Counted from the stretch's first letter, positions 9,080 through 16,528 are shown. The stretch: DNA of 37,314 nucleotides from Streptococcus orisratti DSM 15617 (GCF_000380105.1 NZ_KB904465.1:1-37314); one strand, 5' to 3'. Program-made: numbers and translations. Notes: generated by a model not told the origin, from the letters alone.

Positions 9080-9400
9080 ATGACAATCAAACAAACAGCC
9101 GGACGTGACCAATTAGGAAATTTTGCTCCTGACTTTGCTCACTATAATGATGATGTCCTATTTGGTGAAAATTGGAACAATCAAGATATTGATTTGAAAA
9201 CCCGTTGTATCATTACCGTTGTGGCTTTGATGGCATCAGGCATGACAGATTCATCTCTAGAGTATCATTTACAAAATGCCAAAAGTAATGGGGTAACCAA
9301 GGAAGAAATCACTGCGGTTATTACCCATGTTGCCTTCTATGCAGGGTGGCCAAAAGCTTGGGCAACCTTTAATCTTGCTAAAAACATCTGGACGGACTAA
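9080..9400 (+). CDS. Carboxymuconolactone decarboxylase family protein
   Basis: A 106-residue, all-helical CMD/AhpD-fold protein. LKTRCIITVVALMASGMTDSS and the segment LEYHLQNAKSNGVTKEEITA are characteristic of the CMD branch. The CxxC pair of AhpD peroxidases is absent, so a thiol-peroxidase role is unlikely. The true reaction is not predictable, because many members are not real muconolactone decarboxylases. GGAG lies 6 nt before the ATG at 9080, whereas an upstream in-frame ATG at 9044 lacks such a site. It probably belongs to the same operon as the cupin although 193 nt separate them. Confidence 0.85.
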   Translation: MTIKQTAGRDQLGNFAPDFAHYNDDVLFGENWNNQDIDLKTRCIITVVALMASGMTDSSLEYHLQNAKSNGVTKEEITAVITHVAFYAGWPKAWATFNLAKNIWTD

Positions 9401-9773
9401 TTTTTTTGAAAATCAGATTCAGATGCCGCTGATTTGGTGAACTTTAATTTTATCTATCAGTATCACCTAGTCTGATTTTTCATTTCCATTGATTAGAGTA
9501 CAGTTCACCATAATCTGATAGTTTATTGGTGGAATCAAGACATTGATTTGCCAAAAACATAACATTAGAACCTGTATTCACAAGTAAGATGCTTTTATTT
9601 AAGAGATCGTTTTTCGCTAATCAAGGCAGTTTTTTGAGAGAATACTGACTGTATTTTGAAAAAAACTAACGATGAGTAGCTAAAAAACTAGCCTTAGTAT
9701 AGAAGTATTGAACTGTGAATACAGGTTCTATTATTTGAAATTTGACATGACAGCCCCTCAGTTTGAGAATTAT
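9401..9773. other. Intergenic repeats between the CMD gene and the AlkZ-like gene
   Basis: A RUP-like remnant (TTTTTGAAAATCAGATTCAG near 9405 to about 9495) is followed by the complete 165-bp element. No gene is supported in this stretch. Confidence 0.5.
9566..9730. mobile_element. 165-bp TIR element (MITE-like), intact copy
   Basis: Perfect 17-bp terminal inverted repeats TAGAACCTGTATTCACA (9566-9582) and TGTGAATACAGGTTCTA (9714-9730). The termini begin and end in TA, consistent with insertion at TA. The interior is non-coding. A second copy, interrupted, lies at 5888-6269. Confidence 0.85.
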
Positions 9774-10805
9774 TCACTCCAGCTCAAAGTTTACTTTTCG
9801 CATTTTTTTGCCCATCCATCGCGCATAATTTCGGAAATTGCGGCGGATGCTTGCCTGATGTTTTTGAGATATTTTTTGCTTAGCTTGGACTTCAAAGTCA
9901 ATAGCAGAACCTTTGACAGACATAGACCAAGTGGCTCTTAATTGACCTTTTATCAGTATTAAGGCTGAAATTTGCCCTGCTTTTTTCCAAATGAGCGGCT
10001 GATCATCGGGAGCAATTAAAAGTTCTTTGTATTTATAAGAAACAAGGAGTGGATCAAATTTTCCTAAGATGAGGAGTTCAGGGATGTTTGCACCGTTTTG
10101 CCAAACCTTGTAGTAATAGCTTCTACCGAAGTAATCAAAAGACCTAAGATTATGCAATTCACGATGGTCAAGGCATGTCTGACTGATACCGAAAAAATGA
10201 GCAGCATCTGCCAGACTTGCCGGCCCGTAGAAAGTAAAATAGGCTTCTAGAAGATTTCTAGACAATTGTGGCGAGGATGCCGACTTCTGATTGGACCAGC
10301 AAACGAGGCGGTCTTTAGGAAGCCACTTTTGGTATAGACTACCCTGACGAGAATTATAAAGGAAAAGAGCACTCCAGTTAAAGAGTTTTGCCCACCGTTT
10401 GCCATAAATGTCTACTAATTGGCTACGGGTTTGCGGTTGACTAAGATAGCTTTTAAGTTGCTGACTTTCTTCTAGGAGGTTGAGATTTTCATCCTGAAAA
10501 TAGGAAACCACCCAAAGTTTCTCTCTTGCCAAAAAATGACAGATACTCTGCCACGTTTCAAATTCGTAAAAATGATAGGTCTGGCGCTGTCCCCATGCCA
10601 AGATGCTGTCAGCGATACTGTTCTCAATACGATCATACTTGGTCAAATTCATCCGATTAGCAATGTTAAAAAGACCGTGATTAAGATACTGAGCTTGAAT
10701 ACCAAGTGAGTCTTGAAGAAGCTGATTGATTTCTTGATAGGGCTCGATAAAGCCTTGGTTGTAAAAGCGCTGAGCTAAGATATCTAACCTAGTAATGTTT
10801 TTCAT
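9774..10805 (-). CDS. AlkZ-like winged-helix DNA glycosylase (HTH_42 family)
   Basis: A 343-residue protein of the winged-helix HTH_42 superfamily (COG3214), which includes AlkZ and YcaQ/AlkX, DNA glycosylases that excise bulky alkylpurines and unhook interstrand crosslinks. The catalytic Q-x-Q motif of the AlkZ branch is visible as Q37-A-Q39 in LGIQAQYLNHGLFNIANR; YcaQ-type enzymes have Q-x-D. FYGPASLADAAHFFGIS is one winged-helix segment, and the ending NYARWMGKKMRKVNFELE is basic. GAGGA lies 7 nt upstream of the ATG at 10805; the frame is open further upstream, but that extension has no good ribosome site. Activity is inferred from family and motif. AlkZ homologues often protect producers of DNA-damaging natural products, but no such cluster is visible here. 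Confidence 0.75.
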   Translation of the reverse strand: MKNITRLDILAQRFYNQGFIEPYQEINQLLQDSLGIQAQYLNHGLFNIANRMNLTKYDRIENSIADSILAWGQRQTYHFYEFETWQSICHFLAREKLWVVSYFQDENLNLLEESQQLKSYLSQPQTRSQLVDIYGKRWAKLFNWSALFLYNSRQGSLYQKWLPKDRLVCWSNQKSASSPQLSRNLLEAYFTFYGPASLADAAHFFGISQTCLDHRELHNLRSFDYFGRSYYYKVWQNGANIPELLILGKFDPLLVSYKYKELLIAPDDQPLIWKKAGQISALILIKGQLRATWSMSVKGSAIDFEVQAKQKISQKHQASIRRNFRNYARWMGKKMRKVNFELE

Positions 10806-10994
10806 AATTATCCTCAAAATAACTATTTTCAAACTCGTCTTGCTACTTTTCATCTAGCTTTGATGAGTGGAACTTCTAGTTTACAATTACTGTGAATAAG
10901 TGCTGAGTTCATTATATCATGTTTGACAACTAACAGAAAAAAGAATTGGATTTAGAGCAACGCGTTATGTTAAATCTCTGACCGATAATATAAT

Positions 10995-11038
10995 TATTCC
11001 CATATGTAAATGTTATGACATGCAAAACATGATACAAT
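10995..11038 (+). promoter_or_regulatory. Putative promoter of the ABC transporter with an Rgg-like box
   Basis: A TATTCCCATAT (10995-11005) identical over 11 bp to the one between shp and rgg (14155-14165) lies upstream of an extended -10 TGATACAAT (TACAAT 11033-11038). Between them is GACATGCAAAACATG. The box is inverted relative to the shp and radical SAM promoters, so its role is less certain. Confidence 0.45.
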
Positions 11039-11074
11039 AATGTTGTGAGCGGTTTCTAAAATAGGAGGGGTAAA

Positions 11075-11815
11075 ATGTCATATAAAATTGCTGTAGAAGT
11101 TAAGAATTTATCGAAGAATTTTTTATTGGCTAATAATCAGTCTTTATCTATTTTGAAAAATATTTCTATGAAAGCTGAGTATGGGGAATTTATAAGTATA
11201 CTTGGTGTCAGTGGTTCTGGAAAATCAACACTTTTAAAATGCATGTCTAGTTTATTAGTACCAAGCTCTGGAAGCGTGGAAATTAACTCTGTTAACCCAT
11301 ATAAGTTACGTAATAATAAGTTAGCAAAATTGCGACGTGAGGATATTTCATTTATTTTTCAATCGTATAACCTTGTTCCTGCCTTGCCCGTAGTTGAAAA
11401 TATTCTACTACCATTTAGATTGTCTCATAAAAGAATTCAAATAGAGAAGATAGAAAAACTCTTGGAACAAATGAATTTCAATGCTGATATTCATTCTTTT
11501 GTTGGCACCTTGTCTGGTGGCGAGAAACAGAAAGTGACTATTGCACGTGCGATATTGACTGATAGTAATATTATTTTTGCTGATGAACCGACAGGAGCTT
11601 TGGATAGCAGTTCTAGACAGATTATTTTTGACTTACTAAGAGATTTAGCCAATCAAGGAAAATGTATTGTGATGGTTACGCATGATATAGAGTTAGCTTC
11701 ATATACTGATAGGGCGCTCATTTTAAAAGATGGGGAAATTAATACGGAATTTTATAAACCATCAGCTGAAGATTTATATGTGGCATTGGAAACTAACTTG
11801 AATCAAAAATTATAG
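11075..11815 (+). CDS. ABC transporter ATP-binding protein (LolD/MacB type)
   Basis: A 246-residue nucleotide-binding subunit. Walker A is GVSGSGKST (about residues 44-52), the Q-loop is in FIFQSYNLVPALPVVENI, the signature is LSGGEKQKVTIARAIL, Walker B with switch is IIFADEPTGALDSSSRQ, and the H-loop is VMVTHDIELAS. The sequence YNLVPALPVVENILLP is typical of the LolD/MacB/SalX group that works with FtsX-like permeases. Such pairs in streptococci mostly serve peptide-antibiotic resistance or export. AGGAGGGG precedes the ATG. Its stop is 9 nt before the permease start. The Rgg-like box upstream raises the possibility of control by the SHP/Rgg locus 3 kb away. Confidence 0.93.
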   Translation: MSYKIAVEVKNLSKNFLLANNQSLSILKNISMKAEYGEFISILGVSGSGKSTLLKCMSSLLVPSSGSVEINSVNPYKLRNNKLAKLRREDISFIFQSYNLVPALPVVENILLPFRLSHKRIQIEKIEKLLEQMNFNADIHSFVGTLSGGEKQKVTIARAILTDSNIIFADEPTGALDSSSRQIIFDLLRDLANQGKCIVMVTHDIELASYTDRALILKDGEINTEFYKPSAEDLYVALETNLNQKL

Positions 11816-11824
11816 GAGGTTACA

Positions 11825-13135
11825 ATGCTAAGATTAATCTATTATCAATTTAATTATAGTAAAAGACAGTGGTTAGGGACTGTTCCAGTCTTACTGGTAT
11901 CTAGTTTAATTATTGGTATTTCTTTGATAGGTATCGATAGTGCACGAAGTATATCAACTAATGCTACACAGCTTTTCCAAATGTTTATATTTTTTGGTGG
12001 AGTAACATTGTTTTTATTGATATCAAATCTGATTCATTTTTTGCTTGATATTTTTAAGCAAGACTATAAGTTATGGACAATCAGTGGTGCAAACCAAACT
12101 CAACTCTCCTTTTTAATAGCGGGTCAATTGGTGATTACTTCCTTATTTGCCAGTCTTATAGGAAATCTATTTGCAATTCCCTTGACATCTTACTACTATC
12201 ATTTTTTACAACAGTTTGTAGGAAGTGAAGACCTGCCAAACTTGGTTATATCAGTTGATATAAAGACCTTTTTATTGAGTTTTATAACTGTCCCACTTAT
12301 ATCTGGAATAGGAGGCTATTATTATGCAAGGCAAATTTTAAAAAGGAACGCGCTATTTGAAGAGGTTAGTGATAAAAAATTAACGTTATCAAAAATAGTA
12401 AAATTTGTATTGTCAACGATATTAGTTACAATTTGGATTATCTGCATTTATTTTATATTTTTGGGTAAAAACTCAACTACTTATGACATTACAATAAAAT
12501 CTAGTTTAACTTTATTACTACTTATTATTCATTTGTTAGTTATTCAAGCTATAAGTCCTAGTCTCCAGTCCAATTTAATAAGAATAGGCTTAAAATGGTG
12601 TCTAGGGCATCATTACGCTTCGGTTTTGGCAAGTTGGAATATTTTATATAAACCTATGTATTTTAAAGGTTTACAGACTTCAATGACGATGGGGGTTACG
12701 TTAATATCTGGTTTTTTGTTATTTGTTCAAAATGCTTTTGTAGGAAATAAGGCTGATAGCATTGTAGAAGCTAAGGTTTCTTTTGTAGCTTATATGTTAT
12801 CTCCTATTATTTTAATTTTAGTCAATGTCATTTCCCTAACTATTTTGGACTCTGAACAAGATATGAGAGATATGGAACAATTGGAAACTTTAGGAGTTTC
12901 AAAGAGGCATCTGTTATGGATTTCGGTGATAGAAGGTCTCCTACATACTTTTCTAATCTGTATGGTTTCATTTCTATTTAATATTATTATCCTTGGAGTA
13001 GTTAATAAAGTTGTTCATATAATGAATATGGATTTAAAGACGGTGGAAAGCTTATGGTTACCAAGTCTGATTATCTCTCTTATTTTATTTAGCTTTATAG
13101 TTGTGACTAAGATAAGCTATCGCGTGTTACGGTGA
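11825..13135 (+). CDS. FtsX-type ABC transporter permease
   Basis: A 436-residue integral membrane protein with about eight to ten hydrophobic segments. FtsX-like blocks occur near residues 55-175 and 310-430 (for example VSLTILDSEQDMRDMEQLETLG, then a coupling-helix-like VSKRHLLWISVIEGLLHT). There is no large extracellular domain of the kind seen in BceB or MacB. It forms the membrane part of the transporter with the preceding ATPase; AGGAGG lies 6 nt before its ATG. The substrate is unknown; a peptide or lipid-linked compound is the most likely class. It is distinct from the half-transporters at 16699-19835. Confidence 0.85.
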   Translation: MLRLIYYQFNYSKRQWLGTVPVLLVSSLIIGISLIGIDSARSISTNATQLFQMFIFFGGVTLFLLISNLIHFLLDIFKQDYKLWTISGANQTQLSFLIAGQLVITSLFASLIGNLFAIPLTSYYYHFLQQFVGSEDLPNLVISVDIKTFLLSFITVPLISGIGGYYYARQILKRNALFEEVSDKKLTLSKIVKFVLSTILVTIWIICIYFIFLGKNSTTYDITIKSSLTLLLLIIHLLVIQAISPSLQSNLIRIGLKWCLGHHYASVLASWNILYKPMYFKGLQTSMTMGVTLISGFLLFVQNAFVGNKADSIVEAKVSFVAYMLSPIILILVNVISLTILDSEQDMRDMEQLETLGVSKRHLLWISVIEGLLHTFLICMVSFLFNIIILGVVNKVVHIMNMDLKTVESLWLPSLIISLILFSFIVVTKISYRVLR

Positions 13136-13196
13136 ATCACTGCATTTTCTGCCACGTTAGGGTATAATAATATAAAATTTTAAAAGGAGTGAGGAT

Positions 13197-13577
13197 ATGG
13201 GACTTTTTTCAGGGTTGATTGGAAATGCATCGCAAAAGGATACCGACAAGGTAGAGCGCCAGTTGGAAGATATTTTGGTGCCAGGTGAGCAGGTAGAGTT
13301 GGCCTTTGTGCTGATTCGGGATTTGATTGTTTTTACAGAAAAACGGTTGATTTTGGTAGATAAACAGGGAGTGACGGGCAAGAAAACTTCTTACAAATCT
13401 ATTCCTTATCGTTCAATTTCACGTTTTACTGTAGAAACTTCAGGACATTTTGATCTTGATGCAGAACTTAAAATTTGGGTATCTTCTGCTATGGAGCCTG
13501 CAGAAGTATTGCAGTTTAAGAGTGATGACAATGTGGTTGAAATTCAGCAAGCATTAGCAGCCGCAGTTTTGAGATAA
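13197..13577 (+). CDS. PH-domain (bPH) protein
   Basis: A 126-residue soluble protein made of one bacterial pleckstrin-homology-like domain. A helical start (GLFSGLIGNASQKDTDKVER) is followed by beta-rich sequence with DLIVFTEKRLILVDKQGVTGKKTSYKSIPYRSI, the usual bPH hallmark. Function is unknown; these proteins are cytoplasmic and often stress-associated. It has its own TATAAT at 13163-13168 and a strong AAGGAGTGAGG ribosome site, and is followed by a terminator, so it is probably monocistronic. Confidence 0.85.
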   Translation: MGLFSGLIGNASQKDTDKVERQLEDILVPGEQVELAFVLIRDLIVFTEKRLILVDKQGVTGKKTSYKSIPYRSISRFTVETSGHFDLDAELKIWVSSAMEPAEVLQFKSDDNVVEIQQALAAAVLR

Positions 13578-13582
13578 TTTGG

Positions 13583-13617
13583 AGGTTTGAGGTGAGCGTG
13601 CCTCAAACCTATTTTTT
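13583..13617 (+). terminator. Terminator of the PH-domain gene
   Basis: A 10-bp stem AGGTTTGAGG with CCTCAAACCT, an 8-nt loop, followed by ATTTTTTG. Confidence 0.9.
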
Positions 13618-13672
13618 GTTGTGAATTTGATGACCTTCAGTTATATCTCTATATTGCTTGTATAAACTATTT

Positions 13673-13917
13673 TATAGTCTTTTGGTTTGCTTTTAGTACT
13701 AGGCAACGAGCTGTAGGTTGCTAGAACAGCCTTTAGGCTGTTCTAGGTTGGAAATAAGAATAAGACATGCGAAGCAAGTGACTTTCGTAAAGTACGGCAA
13801 AGTGAGTTCAAACAATCCAGTGGAGTGTTTGAAGTTGGAAATAAGGAGTGGGAAACTCAATAAGTCTAAACATACTAAGATTAGTAGTGAGGAAATCTCC
13901 GACGGGAGAAAGTAATT
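13673..13917 (-). mobile_element. Multi-hairpin MITE-like element, copy B (one end decayed)
   Basis: The reverse-orientation copy starts at TATAGTCTTTTGGTTTGC (13673). It contains GTACTAGGCAACGAGCT, the AGAACAGCC/GGCTGTTCT hairpin, GACTTTCGTAAAGTACGGCA and the TTTGAA hairpins. The far end is rearranged after about 13855 and has no clean terminal repeat. It lies between the PH gene terminator and the shp terminator. Confidence 0.75.
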
Positions 13918-13939
13918 AGAAGTCGGATGGCATAATAAC

Positions 13940-13971
13940 AAAAGGGTTACCTGTCCAGGTAGCCCTTTTAG
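13940..13971 (-). terminator. Terminator of the shp gene
   Basis: The arms AAAAGGGTTACCTG and CAGGTAGCCCTTTT form a 14-bp stem with one wobble and a 2-nt loop. It lies about 53 nt past the shp stop codon. Confidence 0.75.
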
Positions 13972-14023
13972 ATAGGAAGATATAAAGTCAAATTTCTAGA
14001 TCATATTCCAATAGAAATGAAAC

Positions 14024-14095
14024 TTAGCCAACAACGATAATAATAATGCCTTCAAAAACCAGTAATAATAGAGACAATAATTTTTGTGTTTTCAT
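14024..14095 (-). CDS. shp: SHP pheromone precursor, short hydrophobic peptide for the adjacent Rgg
   Basis: A 23-residue peptide on the minus strand, too short for routine calling. It begins MKTQKLLSLLLLV and ends FEGIIIIVVG. The Lys-rich N-terminus, leucine run and Glu-Gly-Ile... hydrophobic tail are the canonical SHP layout. The tail EGIIIIVVG differs by one residue from the SHP1358 tail of S. thermophilus as I remember it (EGIIVIVVG). In that group the C-terminal nonapeptide is processed, exported and re-imported by the Ami oligopeptide permease to bind Rgg. GTGAGGT serves as ribosome site, and a terminator follows. The gene is divergent from rgg (14186), with a candidate Rgg box at 14155-14165 and a -10 TAAAAT at 14129-14124 on its strand. 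Confidence 0.9.
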   Translation of the reverse strand: MKTQKLLSLLLLVFEGIIIIVVG

Positions 14096-14123
14096 GTGAA
14101 ATACCTCACTTTTATTTTTTTCT

Positions 14124-14165
14124 ATTTTATGCTAAAATACTAAAAACAAAAAACTATTCCCATAT
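14124..14165 (-). promoter_or_regulatory. shp promoter with candidate Rgg box
   Basis: Read on the minus strand, ATATGGGAATA (14165-14155) lies about 25 nt upstream of CATAAAAT, the probable -10. There is no good -35, as expected for an activator-dependent promoter. The same box at nearly the same distance precedes the -10 of the radical SAM gene. Confidence 0.65.
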
Positions 14166-14185
14166 ATGCTTATTGGAGATGTATG

Positions 14186-15046
14186 ATGAAAAAAATTGGA
14201 GAAATTTTTAAAAAGTTTCGAAAATCTAGAGGGTTACGCTTAAAAGATGTCGAAAAGGCTGGTATATCAACATCTCAGCTCTCACGTTTTGAAAAGGGAG
14301 AGACGGATTTAACCATTTCAAAGTTTATGGCTATTTTAGATGAGATTAACATGCCTATTGACGAATTTATGTATGCGATTCATGATTTTCATAGGGATGA
14401 ACTGAATGAACTCTTGTCAAAAGTTAGGCATTTTATATCTAATCATGATGTTGATGGGTTGAAAAAATTACTCTATTCCCAAATGGAGTCAAATCCTAAA
14501 CAAGAGAAGTTTCATAAGCTTAATATCGTTTTATTAAAAATTCGTTTACAAGATTTATCAGGAGAAGCTTATTATTCTAGGGATGATTTATCGTATTTAA
14601 CCGATTATCTTTTTAGTGTAGAATATTGGGGATATTATGAATTATTGATTTTTTCAAATACTTTAGATGTCCTGAAACATGATGCTTTTATGGTTTTGGC
14701 TAGAGAAATGTCTAGGCGTTCTGATTTCTATAAAGAAATTCCAAATAATAGACGATTAATCTCATCAATGTTATTAAATGGATATATCACATGTGTTGAG
14801 AGAGAAAAATTTCTGGATGCTCTGTATTTTGAAAAACAATTAAACCAATGCTTTTTCACTGAGACTGAAATTTATGAGCGATTGGTGTTTCAGTATGCAC
14901 AACATCTGTATCAATATAAAAAAGAGAAGGATTGTAAAGCAATTATTGAAATGAGAAAGTGTATTGGAGCAATGAAATTAGCAGGAAGTCACCACATCGC
15001 AAAGCTCTATGAAGGACATTTGGAAAAAGTTTTATCTGAAAAATAG
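14186..15046 (+). CDS. rgg: Rgg-family transcriptional regulator, SHP-responsive
   Basis: About 286 residues. An N-terminal XRE-type helix-turn-helix (about 3-60: IGEIFKKFRKSRGLRLKDVE, ISTSQLSRFEKGETDL) is followed by a long helical TPR-like peptide-binding domain (RDDLSYLTDYLFSVEYWGYY, ELLIFSNTLDVLKHDAFMVL). This is the RRNPP-type Rgg architecture. The divergent shp gene supplies its pheromone, and the radical SAM gene starts 76 nt downstream, so the likely role is density-dependent activation of the RiPP operon and of shp itself. GGAG is 7 nt before the ATG at 14186; an ATG at 14183 is the alternative. I cannot tell from sequence whether it activates, represses or does both. Confidence 0.92.
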   Translation: MKKIGEIFKKFRKSRGLRLKDVEKAGISTSQLSRFEKGETDLTISKFMAILDEINMPIDEFMYAIHDFHRDELNELLSKVRHFISNHDVDGLKKLLYSQMESNPKQEKFHKLNIVLLKIRLQDLSGEAYYSRDDLSYLTDYLFSVEYWGYYELLIFSNTLDVLKHDAFMVLAREMSRRSDFYKEIPNNRRLISSMLLNGYITCVEREKFLDALYFEKQLNQCFFTETEIYERLVFQYAQHLYQYKKEKDCKAIIEMRKCIGAMKLAGSHHIAKLYEGHLEKVLSEK

Positions 15047-15055
15047 AACATGCAG

Positions 15056-15096
15056 ATATGGGAAAGAAATTTAAAGTTTTTTCAGAGTGATATACT
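15056..15096 (+). promoter_or_regulatory. Promoter of the radical SAM/RiPP operon with candidate Rgg box
   Basis: ATATGGGAA (15056-15064) is identical to the core box of the shp promoter. It is followed 26 nt later by TATACT (15091-15096), the probable -10, with a GTTTTTT tract in the same relative place as in the shp promoter. The -10 lies inside the reading frame extended from a GTG at 15087, which argues for translation starting at 15123. Confidence 0.7.
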
Positions 15097-15122
15097 TAAA
15101 GTGTGATGAAGGAGGTTCCATT

Positions 15123-16418
15123 ATGGAAATGTCGCCTTATGTTTTAAGTAAATCCCTATCAGATGGAAATGTATATTACAACACTAAAAATAACCATTCT
15201 TTTTTCATAACGAATGAATTATTACGAAAAATTGAATGTGATGCAATAACAAAAATGCAATATTATGATTATTTAATATTATATCATTATCAACGGGAAG
15301 AAAATGAGTTACAAGATACGCTAGCGAGAATTAAAAACGAAGATGATAAATTGCTAGAATTTACAATTCTAACTCATGGAGATTGCAACTTTAGATGTAA
15401 GTATTGTTATGAAAAATTTGAAAATATTTCAATGTCTCCAGAAGTAGAAGATGCTATTGTAACATTTGCGGATAAACTATTATCTGAGGGAAAGTTTGAG
15501 AGGTTTAGTGTTCAATGGTTTGGTGGAGAACCTTTACTTGGCTATAAAACAATCGTTCGATTATCTGAGAGATTTTTAGAATTATGTTCAATATATAACA
15601 TTGAGTATTTTTCAGGTATTACAACTAATGGTTACTTATTGAACAATCGTATGTTTCAAAATTTAGTTAAAAATTGTAAAGTTACTAGCTATCAAATAAC
15701 TATTGATGGGGAACAAGAATTTCATGATAATCAACGCTTATTAAAAAATGGTAGAGGTTCATATGAGAGAATCTTAACGAATTTAAAATCGATGGTAGCT
15801 AGTCCGTTATACTACCATTGTACACTTAGATTCAATATTTCCAGAGAAAATGTTAAATCAATGGAGAACTTTTTACAATCCGATGGTTTAATATTTAAAG
15901 GAGATAGTAGGTTCAATCTTGCCTATCATAATATTGGGGATTGGGGTCAAGGAGATAGGCTGGATGATTATTGCGTTGATATACCAGATGGGGACTTCAG
16001 TTATTATTGTTCACAACAGGCTATTTCTCTTGGATACTACATAGATTCTCCTAAAATGATGTTGCATAATAGTCTCAATTGTTATGCTAATAGAAAACAC
16101 CATTATATGTTTAATGTAAGAGGAGTTATCCAAAGTTGTACAGTAGCTCTATATCGTAAAGAAAATATTTTCGGAAGTGTATTGACTGGTATTCTTAATC
16201 ACAAGAAAAGAGAAGATTGGATAAAAGGGATTGAGTACGATAGGTGTAGTCAATGCCCATATGTGTTACTTTGTAAATCAGGATATTGTCCTTTGGCAAG
16301 AATAAATCAAGAAAAATCTTGGGAGAGGTTGTGTCGTCTCTATAGAGAGCGAATACAAAAGGATTTTTCACTCTTTATTCTTACTAAATCTTATAACGAT
16401 ATTCTTGATATAAATTAA
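15123..16418 (+). CDS. Radical SAM/SPASM peptide maturase, NxxC-type RaS-RiPP
   Basis: A 431-residue radical SAM enzyme. The [4Fe-4S] SAM-cluster motif is C88-x3-C92-x2-C95 (DCNFRCKYCYE). QWFGGEPLLGY is the GGE motif that binds SAM, and ITTNGYLL and YQITIDGEQEFHD are further core strands. The C-terminus is a cysteine-rich SPASM-type domain with NCYANRKHHYMFNVRG, IQSCTV and CSQCPYVLLCKSGYCPL followed by another Cys, expected to hold auxiliary clusters. The N-terminal ~80 residues are not clearly a RiPP recognition domain by eye. The precursor peptide starts 20 nt after its stop. Together with rgg and shp this is a streptococcal RaS-RiPP cluster. The N-x-x-C motifs of the precursor suggest a Cys-to-Asn thioether, the chemistry I recall for NxxcB. 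AAGGAGG is 7 nt before the chosen ATG. Confidence 0.93.
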   Translation: MEMSPYVLSKSLSDGNVYYNTKNNHSFFITNELLRKIECDAITKMQYYDYLILYHYQREENELQDTLARIKNEDDKLLEFTILTHGDCNFRCKYCYEKFENISMSPEVEDAIVTFADKLLSEGKFERFSVQWFGGEPLLGYKTIVRLSERFLELCSIYNIEYFSGITTNGYLLNNRMFQNLVKNCKVTSYQITIDGEQEFHDNQRLLKNGRGSYERILTNLKSMVASPLYYHCTLRFNISRENVKSMENFLQSDGLIFKGDSRFNLAYHNIGDWGQGDRLDDYCVDIPDGDFSYYCSQQAISLGYYIDSPKMMLHNSLNCYANRKHHYMFNVRGVIQSCTVALYRKENIFGSVLTGILNHKKREDWIKGIEYDRCSQCPYVLLCKSGYCPLARINQEKSWERLCRLYRERIQKDFSLFILTKSYNDILDIN

Positions 16419-16438
16419 ATTTTTTGGAGGAATTAACC

Positions 16439-16528
16439 ATGATTGTAAAAGAAAATAAAAAATATGACCCAACTAAAGTTTACCAAACACAAAGAAATGA
16501 TAGCTGTACTAATGGAATTTGTGGTTAA
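16439..16528 (+). CDS. RiPP precursor peptide with two N-x-x-C motifs
   Basis: A 29-residue peptide not reachable by ordinary gene calling. It begins MIVKENKKYDPTKVYQTQR and ends NDSCTNGICG. The hydrophilic N-terminal ~19 residues look like a leader. The last ten contain N20-D-S-C23 and N25-G-I-C28, two consecutive N-x-x-C units, so two thioether rings are possible. GGAGG lies 7 nt upstream of the ATG. It sits directly behind the radical SAM gene, the usual neighbour of a RaS-RiPP substrate. A terminator hairpin follows at 16654. No protease gene is visible nearby, so how the leader is removed is open. The product is unknown; related peptides may be growth modulators or signals. Confidence 0.85.
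   Translation: MIVKENKKYDPTKVYQTQRNDSCTNGICG

Noticed and set aside
9708..9941. 77-codon frame on the plus strand
   Set aside because: It runs from the end of the 165-bp element into the antisense of the glycosylase gene.
11075..13135. ABC transporter as a Bce-type bacitracin module
   Set aside because: The permease lacks the large extracellular domain of BceB, and no two-component system adjoins it.
13699..13941. Open frames of 65-80 codons on both strands
   Set aside because: They lie entirely in the multi-hairpin repeat copy B; the sequence is explained by the repeat and has no ribosome site.
15087..15122. GTG start giving a 12-residue longer radical SAM protein
   Set aside because: The likely -10 box (15091-15096) would lie inside the coding sequence, and the AAGGAGG ribosome site points to the ATG at 15123.
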